From the NCBI GenBank assembly GCA_044233745.1, contig JBIIJN010000035.1, positions 1-25,410 of the forward strand: a stretch of DNA of 25,410 nucleotides. Reading direction: 5' to 3'. Shown here one piece after another: positions 16,350-24,190 of this stretch. The DNA is from UBA6165 sp044233745. GTDB lineage: Bacteria > Bacteroidota > Bacteroidia > Flavobacteriales_D > Crocinitomicaceae. The notes under the pieces are model-generated. The model was not told the origin of the DNA and did no database searches. It saw only the letters and a program-made list of their open reading frames with translations. Position numbers and translations under genes: made by a program. How positions within the stretch are numbered: the stretch's first letter is position 1; each line of letters opens with the position of its first letter.

Positions 16350-16402
16350 TGCAAGACATGATATTAAAAAAACGGTTTACTTTGTAACAAATTCATGGAA
16401 CT

Positions 16403-17059
16403 ATGGCGCTCGACAAAAATCAAATCGCACAACGCATTGCACAAGAACTACAAAATGGCTGGTATGTCAATTTAGGGATAGGCATACCTACACTTGTTGC
16501 TAATTATATACCTCAGGGGATTGAAGTAGAATTTCAATCAGAGAATGGCGTTTTAGGCATGGGTCCCTATCCCACTGAAGACCAAGTGGACGCAGATTTA
16601 ATCAACGCTGGTAAAGAAACCATTACCACCTTGCCTGGTGCCGTTTTCTTCGATTCTGCCACATCTTTTGCCATGATTAGAGGACAACACGTCCAATTAA
16701 CCGTATTAGGCGCCATGGAAGTTTCACAAAACGGAGATATCGCCAATTGGAAAATTCCTGGAAAAATGGTAAAAGGCATGGGTGGTGCAATGGACTTGGT
16801 GGCGAGCGCGGAAAACATCATCGTAGCCATGATGCACGCCAATAAAGCCGGAGAATCGAAAATCTTGAAAAATTGCACTCTACCACTGACTGGTGTTGGC
16901 TGCGTGAAAAAAGTTGTGACCGATCTTTGTGTGTTAGAAATTAAGGAAGGCAAATTTCACCTGATTGAGCGAGCGCCCGGTGTAAGCGTTGAAGAAATTA
17001 TCAGCAAAACTGAAGGAGAATTGGTTATCCCTCAGGATGTACCCGAAATGTCATTTTGA
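16403..17059 (+). CDS. scoB: 3-oxoacid (succinyl-CoA:acetoacetate) CoA-transferase subunit B
   Basis: The 218-residue subunit carries the catalytic glutamate: 'EFQSENGVLGMGP' with Glu47, which forms the enzyme-CoA thioester. Also present are 'YVNLGIGIPTLVANYIP' (21-37), 'GAMEVSQNGDIANWKIPGK' and 'MGGAMDL'. These are all diagnostic for SCOT subunit B, and together with scoA they complete the enzyme. The gene starts at an ATG (16403) 53 bases after the glycosyltransferase gene, and its last 9 bases overlap the 3' end of the convergent methyltransferase gene. A TACTTTG-like element (near 16379) upstream is one base short of the -7 consensus, so a separate promoter is possible but weakly supported. 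Confidence 0.95.
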   Translation: MALDKNQIAQRIAQELQNGWYVNLGIGIPTLVANYIPQGIEVEFQSENGVLGMGPYPTEDQVDADLINAGKETITTLPGAVFFDSATSFAMIRGQHVQLTVLGAMEVSQNGDIANWKIPGKMVKGMGGAMDLVASAENIIVAMMHANKAGESKILKNCTLPLTGVGCVKKVVTDLCVLEIKEGKFHLIERAPGVSVEEIISKTEGELVIPQDVPEMSF

Positions 17060-17932
17060 TTTTTTGAAGACATAAGCATGAGATGAGTAACCATATCGGA
17101 ACGACAACACATTAGAAAGCCATCCAATAAAGACACCACATAATAAAAATCCGTTCTTTTTATTCTTCTCAGAACGCATACTTACATAATAACTATCAAA
17201 GCGCATTGGGATTTTCGATTCTAGCCTTAAACCAAAGCGCGAACAAAAACGCTTAATTGATTCATTATCAAAATGATAAAGATGCCTTGGAAGGTCATAT
17301 GCCTCCCAATGTTTTTTGTAGTATTTCGCATCATACGACTTAAAATTGGGCACAGCGATAAATATTGCTCCGTCATCGGCTAGTTTATCAACAATGTGTT
17401 GAAAGTCGGAATTCAAATCATAAACATGCTCCAAAACGTGCCACATCGTGATCACTGAAACCGATGCATTATCCAAAAGACGAAAATTTTCTAGAGGTTG
17501 AATTTCCAAGTTCAAAGTATCACGAGACAAGGCACGAACATCTCCATCGATTTCAAATCCCTTGGCATTGTATCCTTGATTTTTGAGTTCTGCAACCAAA
17601 TGTCCCAAACCACAGCCATAATCAACAACGAGACCCTGTTGGTTGTTGTAGCGACGAATCCACTTGATTTTCTTGCCGACATTGATTTTTCTAACCACTC
17701 GATAAACACGGCTGATCAAAGATTTGTTATCGACACGATGAGAATCGTAGGACTCTGCTTTATAAAAGGAACCTATAGTATCTGATGATGGTACCGATTT
17801 GGTATAATGCAAGCCACAATTCAAACAATTGTGAATTTCGAAGTCCATTTGAGAAACTCTAAAATCGGGCGCATGTAAAAACAAATTACTTTTCTCAGAC
17901 CCACAAGAAGGACAATGCGACCTTAAAACCAT
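17051..17932 (-). CDS. Zinc-ribbon class I SAM-dependent methyltransferase
   Basis: I choose the ATG 17930-17932 (293 residues); a GTG five codons upstream lies inside a parS site. The N-terminus has two Cys-x2-Cys pairs (Cys7/Cys10 and Cys36/Cys39), a likely zinc ribbon. It is followed by a Rossmann methyltransferase domain with motif I 'VVDYGCGLGHL' (102-112), the acidic 'GFEIDGD' (125-131) and 'ITMWHVLEHVYD'. This 'MWHVLEH' type is common in sugar or surface-polysaccharide methyltransferases. The C-terminus has a short hydrophobic segment ('FLLCGVFIGWLSNVLSF') that may touch the membrane. The gene is last in the DUF4175-ATPase-ybeY-mnmG cluster, 21 bases after mnmG. The substrate is unknown. 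Confidence 0.85.
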   Translation of the reverse strand: MVLRSHCPSCGSEKSNLFLHAPDFRVSQMDFEIHNCLNCGLHYTKSVPSSDTIGSFYKAESYDSHRVDNKSLISRVYRVVRKINVGKKIKWIRRYNNQQGLVVDYGCGLGHLVAELKNQGYNAKGFEIDGDVRALSRDTLNLEIQPLENFRLLDNASVSVITMWHVLEHVYDLNSDFQHIVDKLADDGAIFIAVPNFKSYDAKYYKKHWEAYDLPRHLYHFDNESIKRFCSRFGLRLESKIPMRFDSYYVSMRSEKNKKNGFLLCGVFIGWLSNVLSFRYGYSSHAYVFKKSK

Positions 17933-17939
17933 ATTATTC

Positions 17940-17955
17940 TGTTCCACGTGAAACT
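17940..17955 (+). promoter_or_regulatory. parS: parS-like ParB-binding site 1
   Basis: TGTTCCACGTGAAACT matches the widely conserved parS consensus TGTTNCACGTGAAACA at 15 of 16 positions. It overlaps the stop codon of mnmG and the region just before the methyltransferase ATG. ParB loads on such sites and spreads to organise chromosome segregation. Recognition is by sequence only. Confidence 0.8.
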
Positions 17956-19819
17956 ACCTTCCTAAATAAATTAATAATACTTGTATATCTGACGGAGAAA
18001 CACCGCTCACCCTTTTGGCTTGACCAATTGTACTGGGTCTAATTTTTTTTAGCTTTTGCTTAGCCTCCGTTGATAGACTCATAAAAACATCATAGTCAAT
18101 ATCGTCAGGGATTTTCAACGACTCCAATCTGTGGAATTTCTCCGCGTTGTCTTGTTCTCGCTGAATGTATCCTTCATATTTAATCAAAATCTCAACCTGC
18201 TCCAAGACATCGAGCGACTCCTGGCTAGCCACAGCAGTTTTCAACTGTTCTGTATAAGGCAATAAATCGACAATCGAAATGTTGGGGCGCGACACCAACT
18301 GACTCAACTTCACCTGTTGGCTCAAAGGAGAACTACCACGATCAACCAAAAAATCATTAATCACATCTGGTGCCAGACCTTCATTTTTGGCAATCTTTAG
18401 AGTGGCACTAACCTGCGACGATTTTTCTTCAAACAAACGCAGCTGATCATTACTAATCATACCTAGTTCATGACCCTTGTGCACAAGTCGATAATCTGCA
18501 TTATCTTGACGTAAAAGAATTCGATATTCTGCCCGGGAAGTGAACATGCGGTAAGGCTCTTCTGTCCCCTTGGTAATTAAATCGTCTATCAACACACCGA
18601 TATACGCATCATCACGATTGAGTATAAAAGGGTCGATCTGATGCACAGCAGCATGCGCATTTACTCCAGCAATCAACCCTTGACAGGCGGCCTCTTCGTA
18701 ACCCGTTGTGCCATTAATCTGACCTGCGAAAAACAGATGCTTCACCAATTTTGTTTCCAAAGTGTGCTTCAACTGCGTGGGCGGGAAATAATCGTATTCT
18801 ATCGCGTAGCCCGGACGGAACATTTTTGCTTTTTCAAAACCCACTATTGATCGTAAAGCTCTTTCTTGTACATCTTCAGGCAAAGATGTACTGAAACCAT
18901 TAACATATATTTCTACGGTATCCCAACCTTCTGGTTCAACAAAAATTTGATGTCTATCTCGCTCTTTAAAACGGTTAATTTTATCTTCGATCGAGGGGCA
19001 ATAGCGCGGACCCGTAGACTGAATTGCTCCATTGAACATTGGACTTCTATCAAAACCCTCTTCAAGTAAGGCATGCGTGGTAGGGTTCGTATAGGTGATG
19101 TGGCAGGAGCGCTGTTTGAGCAAAGGTTTCGTGTCCCAGAAACTAAATTTTGCAGGATTCTCATCACCAAACTGCTCCTCCATTAACGCATAATTCAAAG
19201 AGCGGCCATCAATTCTGGGCGGTGTGCCTGTCTTCATCCTTCCTGACTCAAAACCAAACCCATGTAGAACTTCGGTAAGACCATAAGAAGCCTTCTCAGC
19301 CGCCCTACCGCCGCCAAATTGTTTCTCTCCAATATGAATCAATCCATTGAGAAAAGTTCCGTTCGTGAGCACCACTGCTTTCGCCATAAAATCCATACCC
19401 ATCGAAGTGCGAACACCCGAAACCTGTTCATTTTCTACAAGAACTTCCACAACCATATCCTGCCAAAAATCCAAATTCGGTGTAGATTCCAACAGCAAAC
19501 GCCATTCCCAAGCAAACATCATTCTGTCGTTTTGGGTGCGGGGCGACCACATCGCTGGACCTTTACTTCTATTCAGCATACGAAATTGGATTGCGCTTTT
19601 ATCAGACACAATGCCTGAACCACCACCAAGCGCATCAATCTCGCGCACAATCTGACCCTTGGCGACACCACCCATTGCTGGGTTACAAGACATTTGACCG
19701 ATTACACCCATATTGGCAGTGATCATCAAAACACTAGAGCCGCGTTTGGCAGCAGCTAAAGCAGCCTCACAGCCAGCATGACCAGCCCCAACAACAATAA
19801 CATCGTAAATTCTATTCAT
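17954..19819 (-). CDS. mnmG: tRNA uridine-5-carboxymethylaminomethyl(34) synthesis enzyme MnmG (GidA)
   Basis: MnmG is an FAD protein that, with MnmE, adds a carboxymethylaminomethyl group to the wobble uridine of certain tRNAs. The 621 residues match the family. The FAD-binding 'VVGAGHAGCEAALAAAKRG' spans 9-27. The conserved cysteines Cys45 ('MSCNPAMGG') and Cys274 ('GPRYCPSIEDK') are present, as are 'KTGTPPRIDGR' (196-206), 'GQINGTTGYEEAA' and the C-terminal tRNA-binding helices. The ATG (19817-19819) is preceded immediately by one parS-like site, with a second 56 bases further upstream and a third overlapping the stop codon. A TATTTTTG (-7 type) between the two upstream parS sites may be its promoter. 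The gene continues the ybeY cluster after a 74-base gap. Confidence 0.97.
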   Translation of the reverse strand: MNRIYDVIVVGAGHAGCEAALAAAKRGSSVLMITANMGVIGQMSCNPAMGGVAKGQIVREIDALGGGSGIVSDKSAIQFRMLNRSKGPAMWSPRTQNDRMMFAWEWRLLLESTPNLDFWQDMVVEVLVENEQVSGVRTSMGMDFMAKAVVLTNGTFLNGLIHIGEKQFGGGRAAEKASYGLTEVLHGFGFESGRMKTGTPPRIDGRSLNYALMEEQFGDENPAKFSFWDTKPLLKQRSCHITYTNPTTHALLEEGFDRSPMFNGAIQSTGPRYCPSIEDKINRFKERDRHQIFVEPEGWDTVEIYVNGFSTSLPEDVQERALRSIVGFEKAKMFRPGYAIEYDYFPPTQLKHTLETKLVKHLFFAGQINGTTGYEEAACQGLIAGVNAHAAVHQIDPFILNRDDAYIGVLIDDLITKGTEEPYRMFTSRAEYRILLRQDNADYRLVHKGHELGMISNDQLRLFEEKSSQVSATLKIAKNEGLAPDVINDFLVDRGSSPLSQQVKLSQLVSRPNISIVDLLPYTEQLKTAVASQESLDVLEQVEILIKYEGYIQREQDNAEKFHRLESLKIPDDIDYDVFMSLSTEAKQKLKKIRPSTIGQAKRVSGVSPSDIQVLLIYLGR

Positions 19820-19835
19820 GGTTTCACGTGGAACA
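19820..19835 (+). promoter_or_regulatory. parS: parS-like ParB-binding site 2
   Basis: GGTTTCACGTGGAACA is a 15-of-16 match to the parS consensus read on the other strand (TGTTTCACGTGNAACA). It abuts the mnmG ATG, so a bound ParB would sit over the mnmG leader. Confidence 0.8.
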
Positions 19836-19844
19836 AAAAGAGTG

Positions 19845-19852
19845 CAAAAATA
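19845..19852 (-). promoter_or_regulatory. Possible -7 promoter element of mnmG
   Basis: The minus strand reads TATTTTTG, a full match to TANNTTTG, 25 bases before the mnmG ATG and between two parS-like sites. No TTG is found at the -33 distance, so this is tentative. Confidence 0.3.
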
Positions 19853-19875
19853 CGCATATCAGACGCTAAGTGATT

Positions 19876-19891
19876 CGTTTCACGTGAAACA
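19876..19891 (+). promoter_or_regulatory. parS: parS-like ParB-binding site 3
   Basis: CGTTTCACGTGAAACA matches the consensus TGTTTCACGTGAAACA at 15 of 16 positions and contains the perfect 14-base palindrome GTTTCACGTGAAAC (19877-19890). It is the best of the three sites. It lies in the ybeY-mnmG gap, starting 56 bases from the start of site 2. Confidence 0.85.
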
Positions 19892-19893
19892 AA

Positions 19894-20322
19894 TTACACA
19901 AAAGGATTATTCAAGCTTGATAGAAAATGATTTTCAGCATCGCGCATTTCCAAAACCTCCTCGTTAGACTTGTCGCCCAGGCCGCAAAGATGCAACACAC
20001 CATGTAACACAACGCGAAACAACTCATCACTATACGTTGACTTATACAGCTCAGCATTACTCGCTACAGTGTCCACAGAGACAATCAGGTCTCCCGACAC
20101 AACGTCGCCTTCACAATAATCAAACGTTATAATGTCAGTGAAATAATCGTGATTCAAATATTGTTTGTTGACCTCCAGAACATACGGGTCAGAGCAGAAT
20201 ACAACAGCAATGTCACCGAAGAGCTTCCCCTTGGAAATCAAAACCTCACCTAAGTCATTTTCTAAAACATCAAGATCTACTTTAAAGGCGTCAACGTCCT
20301 CAAACAAAACATCAATGGGCAT
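19894..20322 (-). CDS. ybeY: Endoribonuclease / rRNA maturation factor YbeY
   Basis: The 142-residue protein has the family length. YbeY is a metal-dependent protein needed for 16S rRNA 3'-end maturation and ribosome quality control. Visible are 'NHDYFTDIITFDY' (57-69), 'VSGDLIVSVDTV' (75-86) and the metal site 'HGVLHLCGLGD' (107-117) with His107 and His111. The third His of the usual H-x3-H-x4-[YF]-x-H pattern is replaced; Asp117 or a neighbour may serve instead. From memory Bacteroidota YbeY often ends this motif in 'GYKDK', so this may be a lineage feature. The ATG (20320-20322) lies inside the 3' end of the ATPase gene (11-base overlap), indicating coupling. Confidence 0.92.
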   Translation of the reverse strand: MPIDVLFEDVDAFKVDLDVLENDLGEVLISKGKLFGDIAVVFCSDPYVLEVNKQYLNHDYFTDIITFDYCEGDVVSGDLIVSVDTVASNAELYKSTYSDELFRVVLHGVLHLCGLGDKSNEEVLEMRDAENHFLSSLNNPFV

Positions 20323-20728
20323 GCAAGTGGAATGTTAAATAAACCTCATTACCCTCATCGTTGTTTGAAACCTCATCGGCTAAAGCGCGCATAATAAACA
20401 AGCCTCGGCCTCCTGGCACATCCAACAAGTCATCAGACAAATCAGTGCTCAACAAATCATAATCATATCCTCTTCCTTGATCGCGCACAACAAAAACCAC
20501 AGCGCCGTTTTGATGATAAACAGCAATACCAATCGGCAACTGTTCATCGCGTTTATTGCCGTGTACAAACGCATTGTTCAAGGCCTCAGAAACGCTGATT
20601 ACAATATTCGATGTCAGCTCTTCATTGAACGACAACTCTCTTGCGACATCATCCACGAAGCCGTCTAAAAACATTAAGAAACCCTCAGAACCTTCTACCG
20701 AAGTTTCGCGTAACAATTCTCCCACCAT
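20312..20728 (-). CDS. RsbW-like histidine-kinase-type ATPase (anti-sigma / serine kinase family)
   Basis: The 138 residues form a stand-alone HATPase domain. Motifs in order are the N-box 'SEALNNAFVHGN' (47-58) with Glu48, Asn52 and Asn58, the G1 box 'DQGRGYD' (83-89) and the G2 box 'GGRGLFIM' (106-113). Relatives such as RsbW and SpoIIAB bind sigma factors and phosphorylate an anti-sigma antagonist on Ser, so a regulatory role is likely. Neither a sigma factor nor a STAS-domain antagonist gene is adjacent. The gene follows the DUF4175 gene with only 3 bases between them and overlaps ybeY by 11 bases, so it is made together with both. The partner is unknown. Confidence 0.88.
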   Translation of the reverse strand: MVGELLRETSVEGSEGFLMFLDGFVDDVARELSFNEELTSNIVISVSEALNNAFVHGNKRDEQLPIGIAVYHQNGAVVFVVRDQGRGYDYDLLSTDLSDDLLDVPGGRGLFIMRALADEVSNNDEGNEVYLTFHLHAH

Positions 20729-20731
20729 ATA

Positions 20732-23700
20732 TCAATTTGATAATACTCGATTATAATACTGCAGCGCCATTTGTCGGTAATAGGCATTCAAACCTGGTGT
20801 TTGAAGGCGCAATTGCTCAACTTCTCGCTCTTTTTGCTTCTTATACTCATCAAATCGGGTTAGGTTACGTTGGTGGTCATCTTTTGCTGGTGTCGATTGG
20901 CGCGTTTCATCTAATTCGCGTTCTCTTAAAGCCTTTTCGCTCTCCAAAAGTCGAGTCATGATATCTTGTTGACGCTTAATGAGATTCTGATGATTGCCAT
21001 TAACCAAGTCCCTCTCTTGCTTATCCAGCTCATCGATTAGAGGATTCAAAACATCTCCACTACCACTACCATCACGATTCAACTCATTCCGCATTTCCTC
21101 CAACGCCCTTCTCATCATGGCTTGCTCGGCAGCCATTCGCGCCACTTCACCAGCACTCATGCCAGGAACAGGCATAGGCGAGCCTTGTCCACCAGGCATC
21201 CCTGAACCACCCGGATTCTGACCGCCTTCTTTGCCTCCAGGATTCATGCCATTCTTCATTTGCTCCATCTGCTTTTTCAACATATCCTTCATATTGCCCA
21301 TGCCCTCACCAGGTTTCTTTCCTTTACCCCCTGGATTATCGCATGAGCCACCACCACCTTCCATGCCCTGCATCTGCATTTGCATCTGTTCTAGCGCTTC
21401 GTTGAGCATCAACGCTAAATTATTGTAGGACGTCATCACATATTGCTGATTAACACCTGTCTCACGTGTTTTGCGCTCATGCATATGCGGCGTCACGTTC
21501 CTAAAATTAAGGGCAATCACCTTCAATTCTTGATCAACGATTGAACCCAATTCAGGAACACGCTCAACCAAAGCAACTAAACTATCGCGGACTACAACAT
21601 GATCGTCCATAATTTTACGCTGCTCGCGTGTCAGTTTCGTATAACTTGGGTCTGAAGCCTGCGTCAATTGCATTTCCAACATCACACGCTCTTGGTCAAA
21701 AGACAAGCGCATCAAATTGAACAGAATAGAGCGCAAAGTCTCGATGTCCTCGCCTTTCTCCTTTTTCTTTTGTGCATCACTCTGGGCCTGCATATTGTCC
21801 TTCATTTGCTCCATTTTATCTGCAGCATCCTTCTGAGGATCGTTGGCTTTATCATCCTTGCCTTTTTCCAGATTTTCTTGAGCGTCATTCATGTCTTGCT
21901 CAATATCATCTTGCAATTCTTCTAAAAAATCCAGATCCATTGGCTTTTTCAAATCATCATTTTTTTCCTCTATCTCTTTGAGTTCATCCATCAATTTTTG
22001 AAAATCCTCATTCAATTTATCTTGCAACTCTTGTTCGTTGGCGTCCACTTTATTCGACAATTCTTCTTGCCGCTTCTGCAAATCATCCAATTCAGACAAT
22101 GCTTTATCCAAACGCTCTTCCACTTCCATCTTCTTCAACATCTCCATGCTGCGATCGATTTGATTCATCATTTGCTCGTTTGTTAGCTCTTGATCTTTCA
22201 TTAATTCTTCAAGCTGCATTTGATTATTCTCCTGCATCATTTCCTGCATCTTCTCCAACAATTCGCGCAGCTCATCATCCATAAGTTCCTCAAACAACTT
22301 ATTGAGTTCCTCTTGTTTTTTTAACAATTCCTCATCAACCTCATCAAAGCGTTCTTGATCTTGTATGGTTTCATTCAAATTCTCAAGCTCACTTTGCATC
22401 ATCTGCTCGAGTTGCATTTGTTGCAATTGAAGGCGCTCAAGCATTTCTTGTTTCTTCCAAGCGGGCGTATTACGATTCAAATTGGCCTTTCTGAACTCAT
22501 CCATTGATTGTTGGAAACGCTGCATTTCCTTTTGTATATCAGAAACGCCCGCCTGAGCGTTTTGCAAGGCTTCTGTGCGCTGTTCAGCCAACTCTTCGGC
22601 GTCTGGAATTCTAAATTCATAGCGCGCACTCACGGAGCGCTTTGGGCCATTTACCCCATCATTATCGTAAACTTCAAAATAATAGTTCAGAACATCTCCT
22701 GCACTTAAACCCAAGTTATTGATGTCGAGCATGTGATAAAACACACCGCCTCCCCTCAACATGGAGGGAATTGGAATTCTTGTGGCATTAAATTTACCAT
22801 CGGCTGATCGAGTTTCTAAAACAAAATTCACCTGACCAACACCATAGTCGTCACGAACCTCACCATTAAAGAAAAACAAACGTGCATTGCTAGAATCTGC
22901 TGATCTTTTCACCTCAATAGTCGGATACAAATCTGGAATAATATCAACACGCTTTTCAAGGCTCAAGGGGTCGCCACTAAACTTATTCTTCCACTTGAAA
23001 ACAACATCTTGAGAAGCCATAAAACGGTATACACAATTGATTCCCGATGGTGATGAGAAAACAGAATCTACAAACTTAACGCTGACATCTTCGGCATTTT
23101 TCAAAACGCCTTTAAAACGCACCTTGGTGCCTTGAGGAACGACAAGCATTACAGGATTCTCAATGATTTCATTCGGTCTTGACAAATAGCTGGGATAAAT
23201 CAACTCTACATTCAATCCGGCTAATACTGAACTTCCATAAACGGGGAGCTCAAATGAACCAGAATTGAAATCTGCCGCCACAAAATGAAACTTCAAATTC
23301 TCCCGCAGCTTAGGAACCACAAATGAATACTCATTTTTCCCAACCTCAGTCATCATGAAACGACCATAATTGGATTGCACAAAAACCTTAGCTGGTATAT
23401 CTTCTCCTTTCAACTTCAATCTCAAATCAACATCAGAGCCCTCTTCAACCGCATTTAAGTCGTTCAACAAAACAAAATCGAAAGGCGCTTCAGGAAGAAA
23501 AGCCGTATTATAATTCAGAATACGGTCTGAACCCGTCGTGATGATTTTTGGGTTGGCCAATAAAACACCTAGCAAAACAAGCAAAACAGGTAAGACAAAC
23601 CACAAAAAACGCTTGTTCTGCTTCAAATCAATTGCAGAAGAAAAAGGATTGCGCGTTAACTCGATCGATTTCTGTTCAATGGCTGCCAGTGCCAAGCTAT

Positions 23701-24058
23701 TATCCCTAAAACCAGACAATTGAAGCGTGTTTAAAACCTTATCCTCAATACCGGGAATCAAGCTGCCTATCATTTTACTCGCCTCTTCGTATGACAATCG
23801 GCGTCCAACTTTATTAATTTTTAGCAGGGGATTGAGAATGAAAAACCAAAATGAGCCCGCTACAATGAACAAAAAAGAAAAGAACAAAAAAGCCCTCATT
23901 CCCGACGAGAGCAATGCAAAATATTCAATGTTCACAAATAGCAAAAACACCCCAATAGTGAGCGCCAAGAAGAGTAATCCTCCGCGAATAAGCCTGTTGA
24001 GATAGAATTTTCTTATAAACTCTTCAATTCTTTCAAGAAGATGTGCGAAACCACTCAT
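20732..24058 (-). CDS. DUF4175-family membrane protein with long coiled coil
   Basis: The protein has 1108 residues. Membrane segments lie near 25-44, 55-75 and 151-168. The N-terminus has a short helical hairpin and 'GIEDKVLNTLQLS' (103-115), seen in this family. A beta-rich, Ig-like periplasmic part spans about 180-480. From about 485 to 770 the sequence is a charged Glu/Gln/Met/Leu coiled coil. Residues about 895-970 are a Gly/Pro/Met-rich linker ('NPGGKEGGQNPGGSGMPGG'), followed by another helical stretch to the end. DUF4175 proteins are widespread in Bacteroidota and have no established function. The gene heads a tight cluster, with the ATPase 3 bases downstream, and diverges from gltX across 132 bases. 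The architecture suggests an envelope-spanning structural or sensing role (inference). Confidence 0.85.
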   Translation of the reverse strand: MSGFAHLLERIEEFIRKFYLNRLIRGGLLFLALTIGVFLLFVNIEYFALLSSGMRAFLFFSFLFIVAGSFWFFILNPLLKINKVGRRLSYEEASKMIGSLIPGIEDKVLNTLQLSGFRDNSLALAAIEQKSIELTRNPFSSAIDLKQNKRFLWFVLPVLLVLLGVLLANPKIITTGSDRILNYNTAFLPEAPFDFVLLNDLNAVEEGSDVDLRLKLKGEDIPAKVFVQSNYGRFMMTEVGKNEYSFVVPKLRENLKFHFVAADFNSGSFELPVYGSSVLAGLNVELIYPSYLSRPNEIIENPVMLVVPQGTKVRFKGVLKNAEDVSVKFVDSVFSSPSGINCVYRFMASQDVVFKWKNKFSGDPLSLEKRVDIIPDLYPTIEVKRSADSSNARLFFFNGEVRDDYGVGQVNFVLETRSADGKFNATRIPIPSMLRGGGVFYHMLDINNLGLSAGDVLNYYFEVYDNDGVNGPKRSVSARYEFRIPDAEELAEQRTEALQNAQAGVSDIQKEMQRFQQSMDEFRKANLNRNTPAWKKQEMLERLQLQQMQLEQMMQSELENLNETIQDQERFDEVDEELLKKQEELNKLFEELMDDELRELLEKMQEMMQENNQMQLEELMKDQELTNEQMMNQIDRSMEMLKKMEVEERLDKALSELDDLQKRQEELSNKVDANEQELQDKLNEDFQKLMDELKEIEEKNDDLKKPMDLDFLEELQDDIEQDMNDAQENLEKGKDDKANDPQKDAADKMEQMKDNMQAQSDAQKKKEKGEDIETLRSILFNLMRLSFDQERVMLEMQLTQASDPSYTKLTREQRKIMDDHVVVRDSLVALVERVPELGSIVDQELKVIALNFRNVTPHMHERKTRETGVNQQYVMTSYNNLALMLNEALEQMQMQMQGMEGGGGSCDNPGGKGKKPGEGMGNMKDMLKKQMEQMKNGMNPGGKEGGQNPGGSGMPGGQGSPMPVPGMSAGEVARMAAEQAMMRRALEEMRNELNRDGSGSGDVLNPLIDELDKQERDLVNGNHQNLIKRQQDIMTRLLESEKALRERELDETRQSTPAKDDHQRNLTRFDEYKKQKEREVEQLRLQTPGLNAYYRQMALQYYNRVLSN

Positions 24059-24171
24059 AAAACAGATGTATTTAGAACCTACTAAATTAGTTAAAACGAA
24101 TAAGAGTGACTAATTATTAGCAAAAATCGTACAATAATATACCTCATCTCCATTCAGGGGCTCAAAACGCT

Positions 24172-24179
24172 TAATTTTG
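24172..24179 (+). promoter_or_regulatory. Possible -7 promoter element of gltX
   Basis: TAATTTTG fully matches TANNTTTG, 12 bases before the gltX ATG at 24191. No TTG occurs at a usual -33 distance. The rest of the divergent region 24059-24190 holds no gene and no clear promoter for the DUF4175 gene. Confidence 0.35.
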
Positions 24180-24190
24180 CAGAAAAAAAC

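Noticed and set aside
16339..16356. Hairpin TCTTGCA-CTAA-TGCAAGA overlapping the glycosyltransferase stop codon, possible terminator
   Set aside because: The stem is short and AT-rich and no T-run follows on the plus strand, so termination is not supported.
21150..21370. Repetitive-looking tract, considered as a tandem or CRISPR-like repeat
   Set aside because: It encodes the in-frame Gly/Pro/Met-rich linker of the DUF4175 protein; units are irregular and there are no spacers.
21458..21473. TGTCTCACGTGTTTTG, a fourth CACGTG-centred parS-like sequence
   Set aside because: Only the left half fits the consensus; the right half has several mismatches, and it is inside the DUF4175 coding region.
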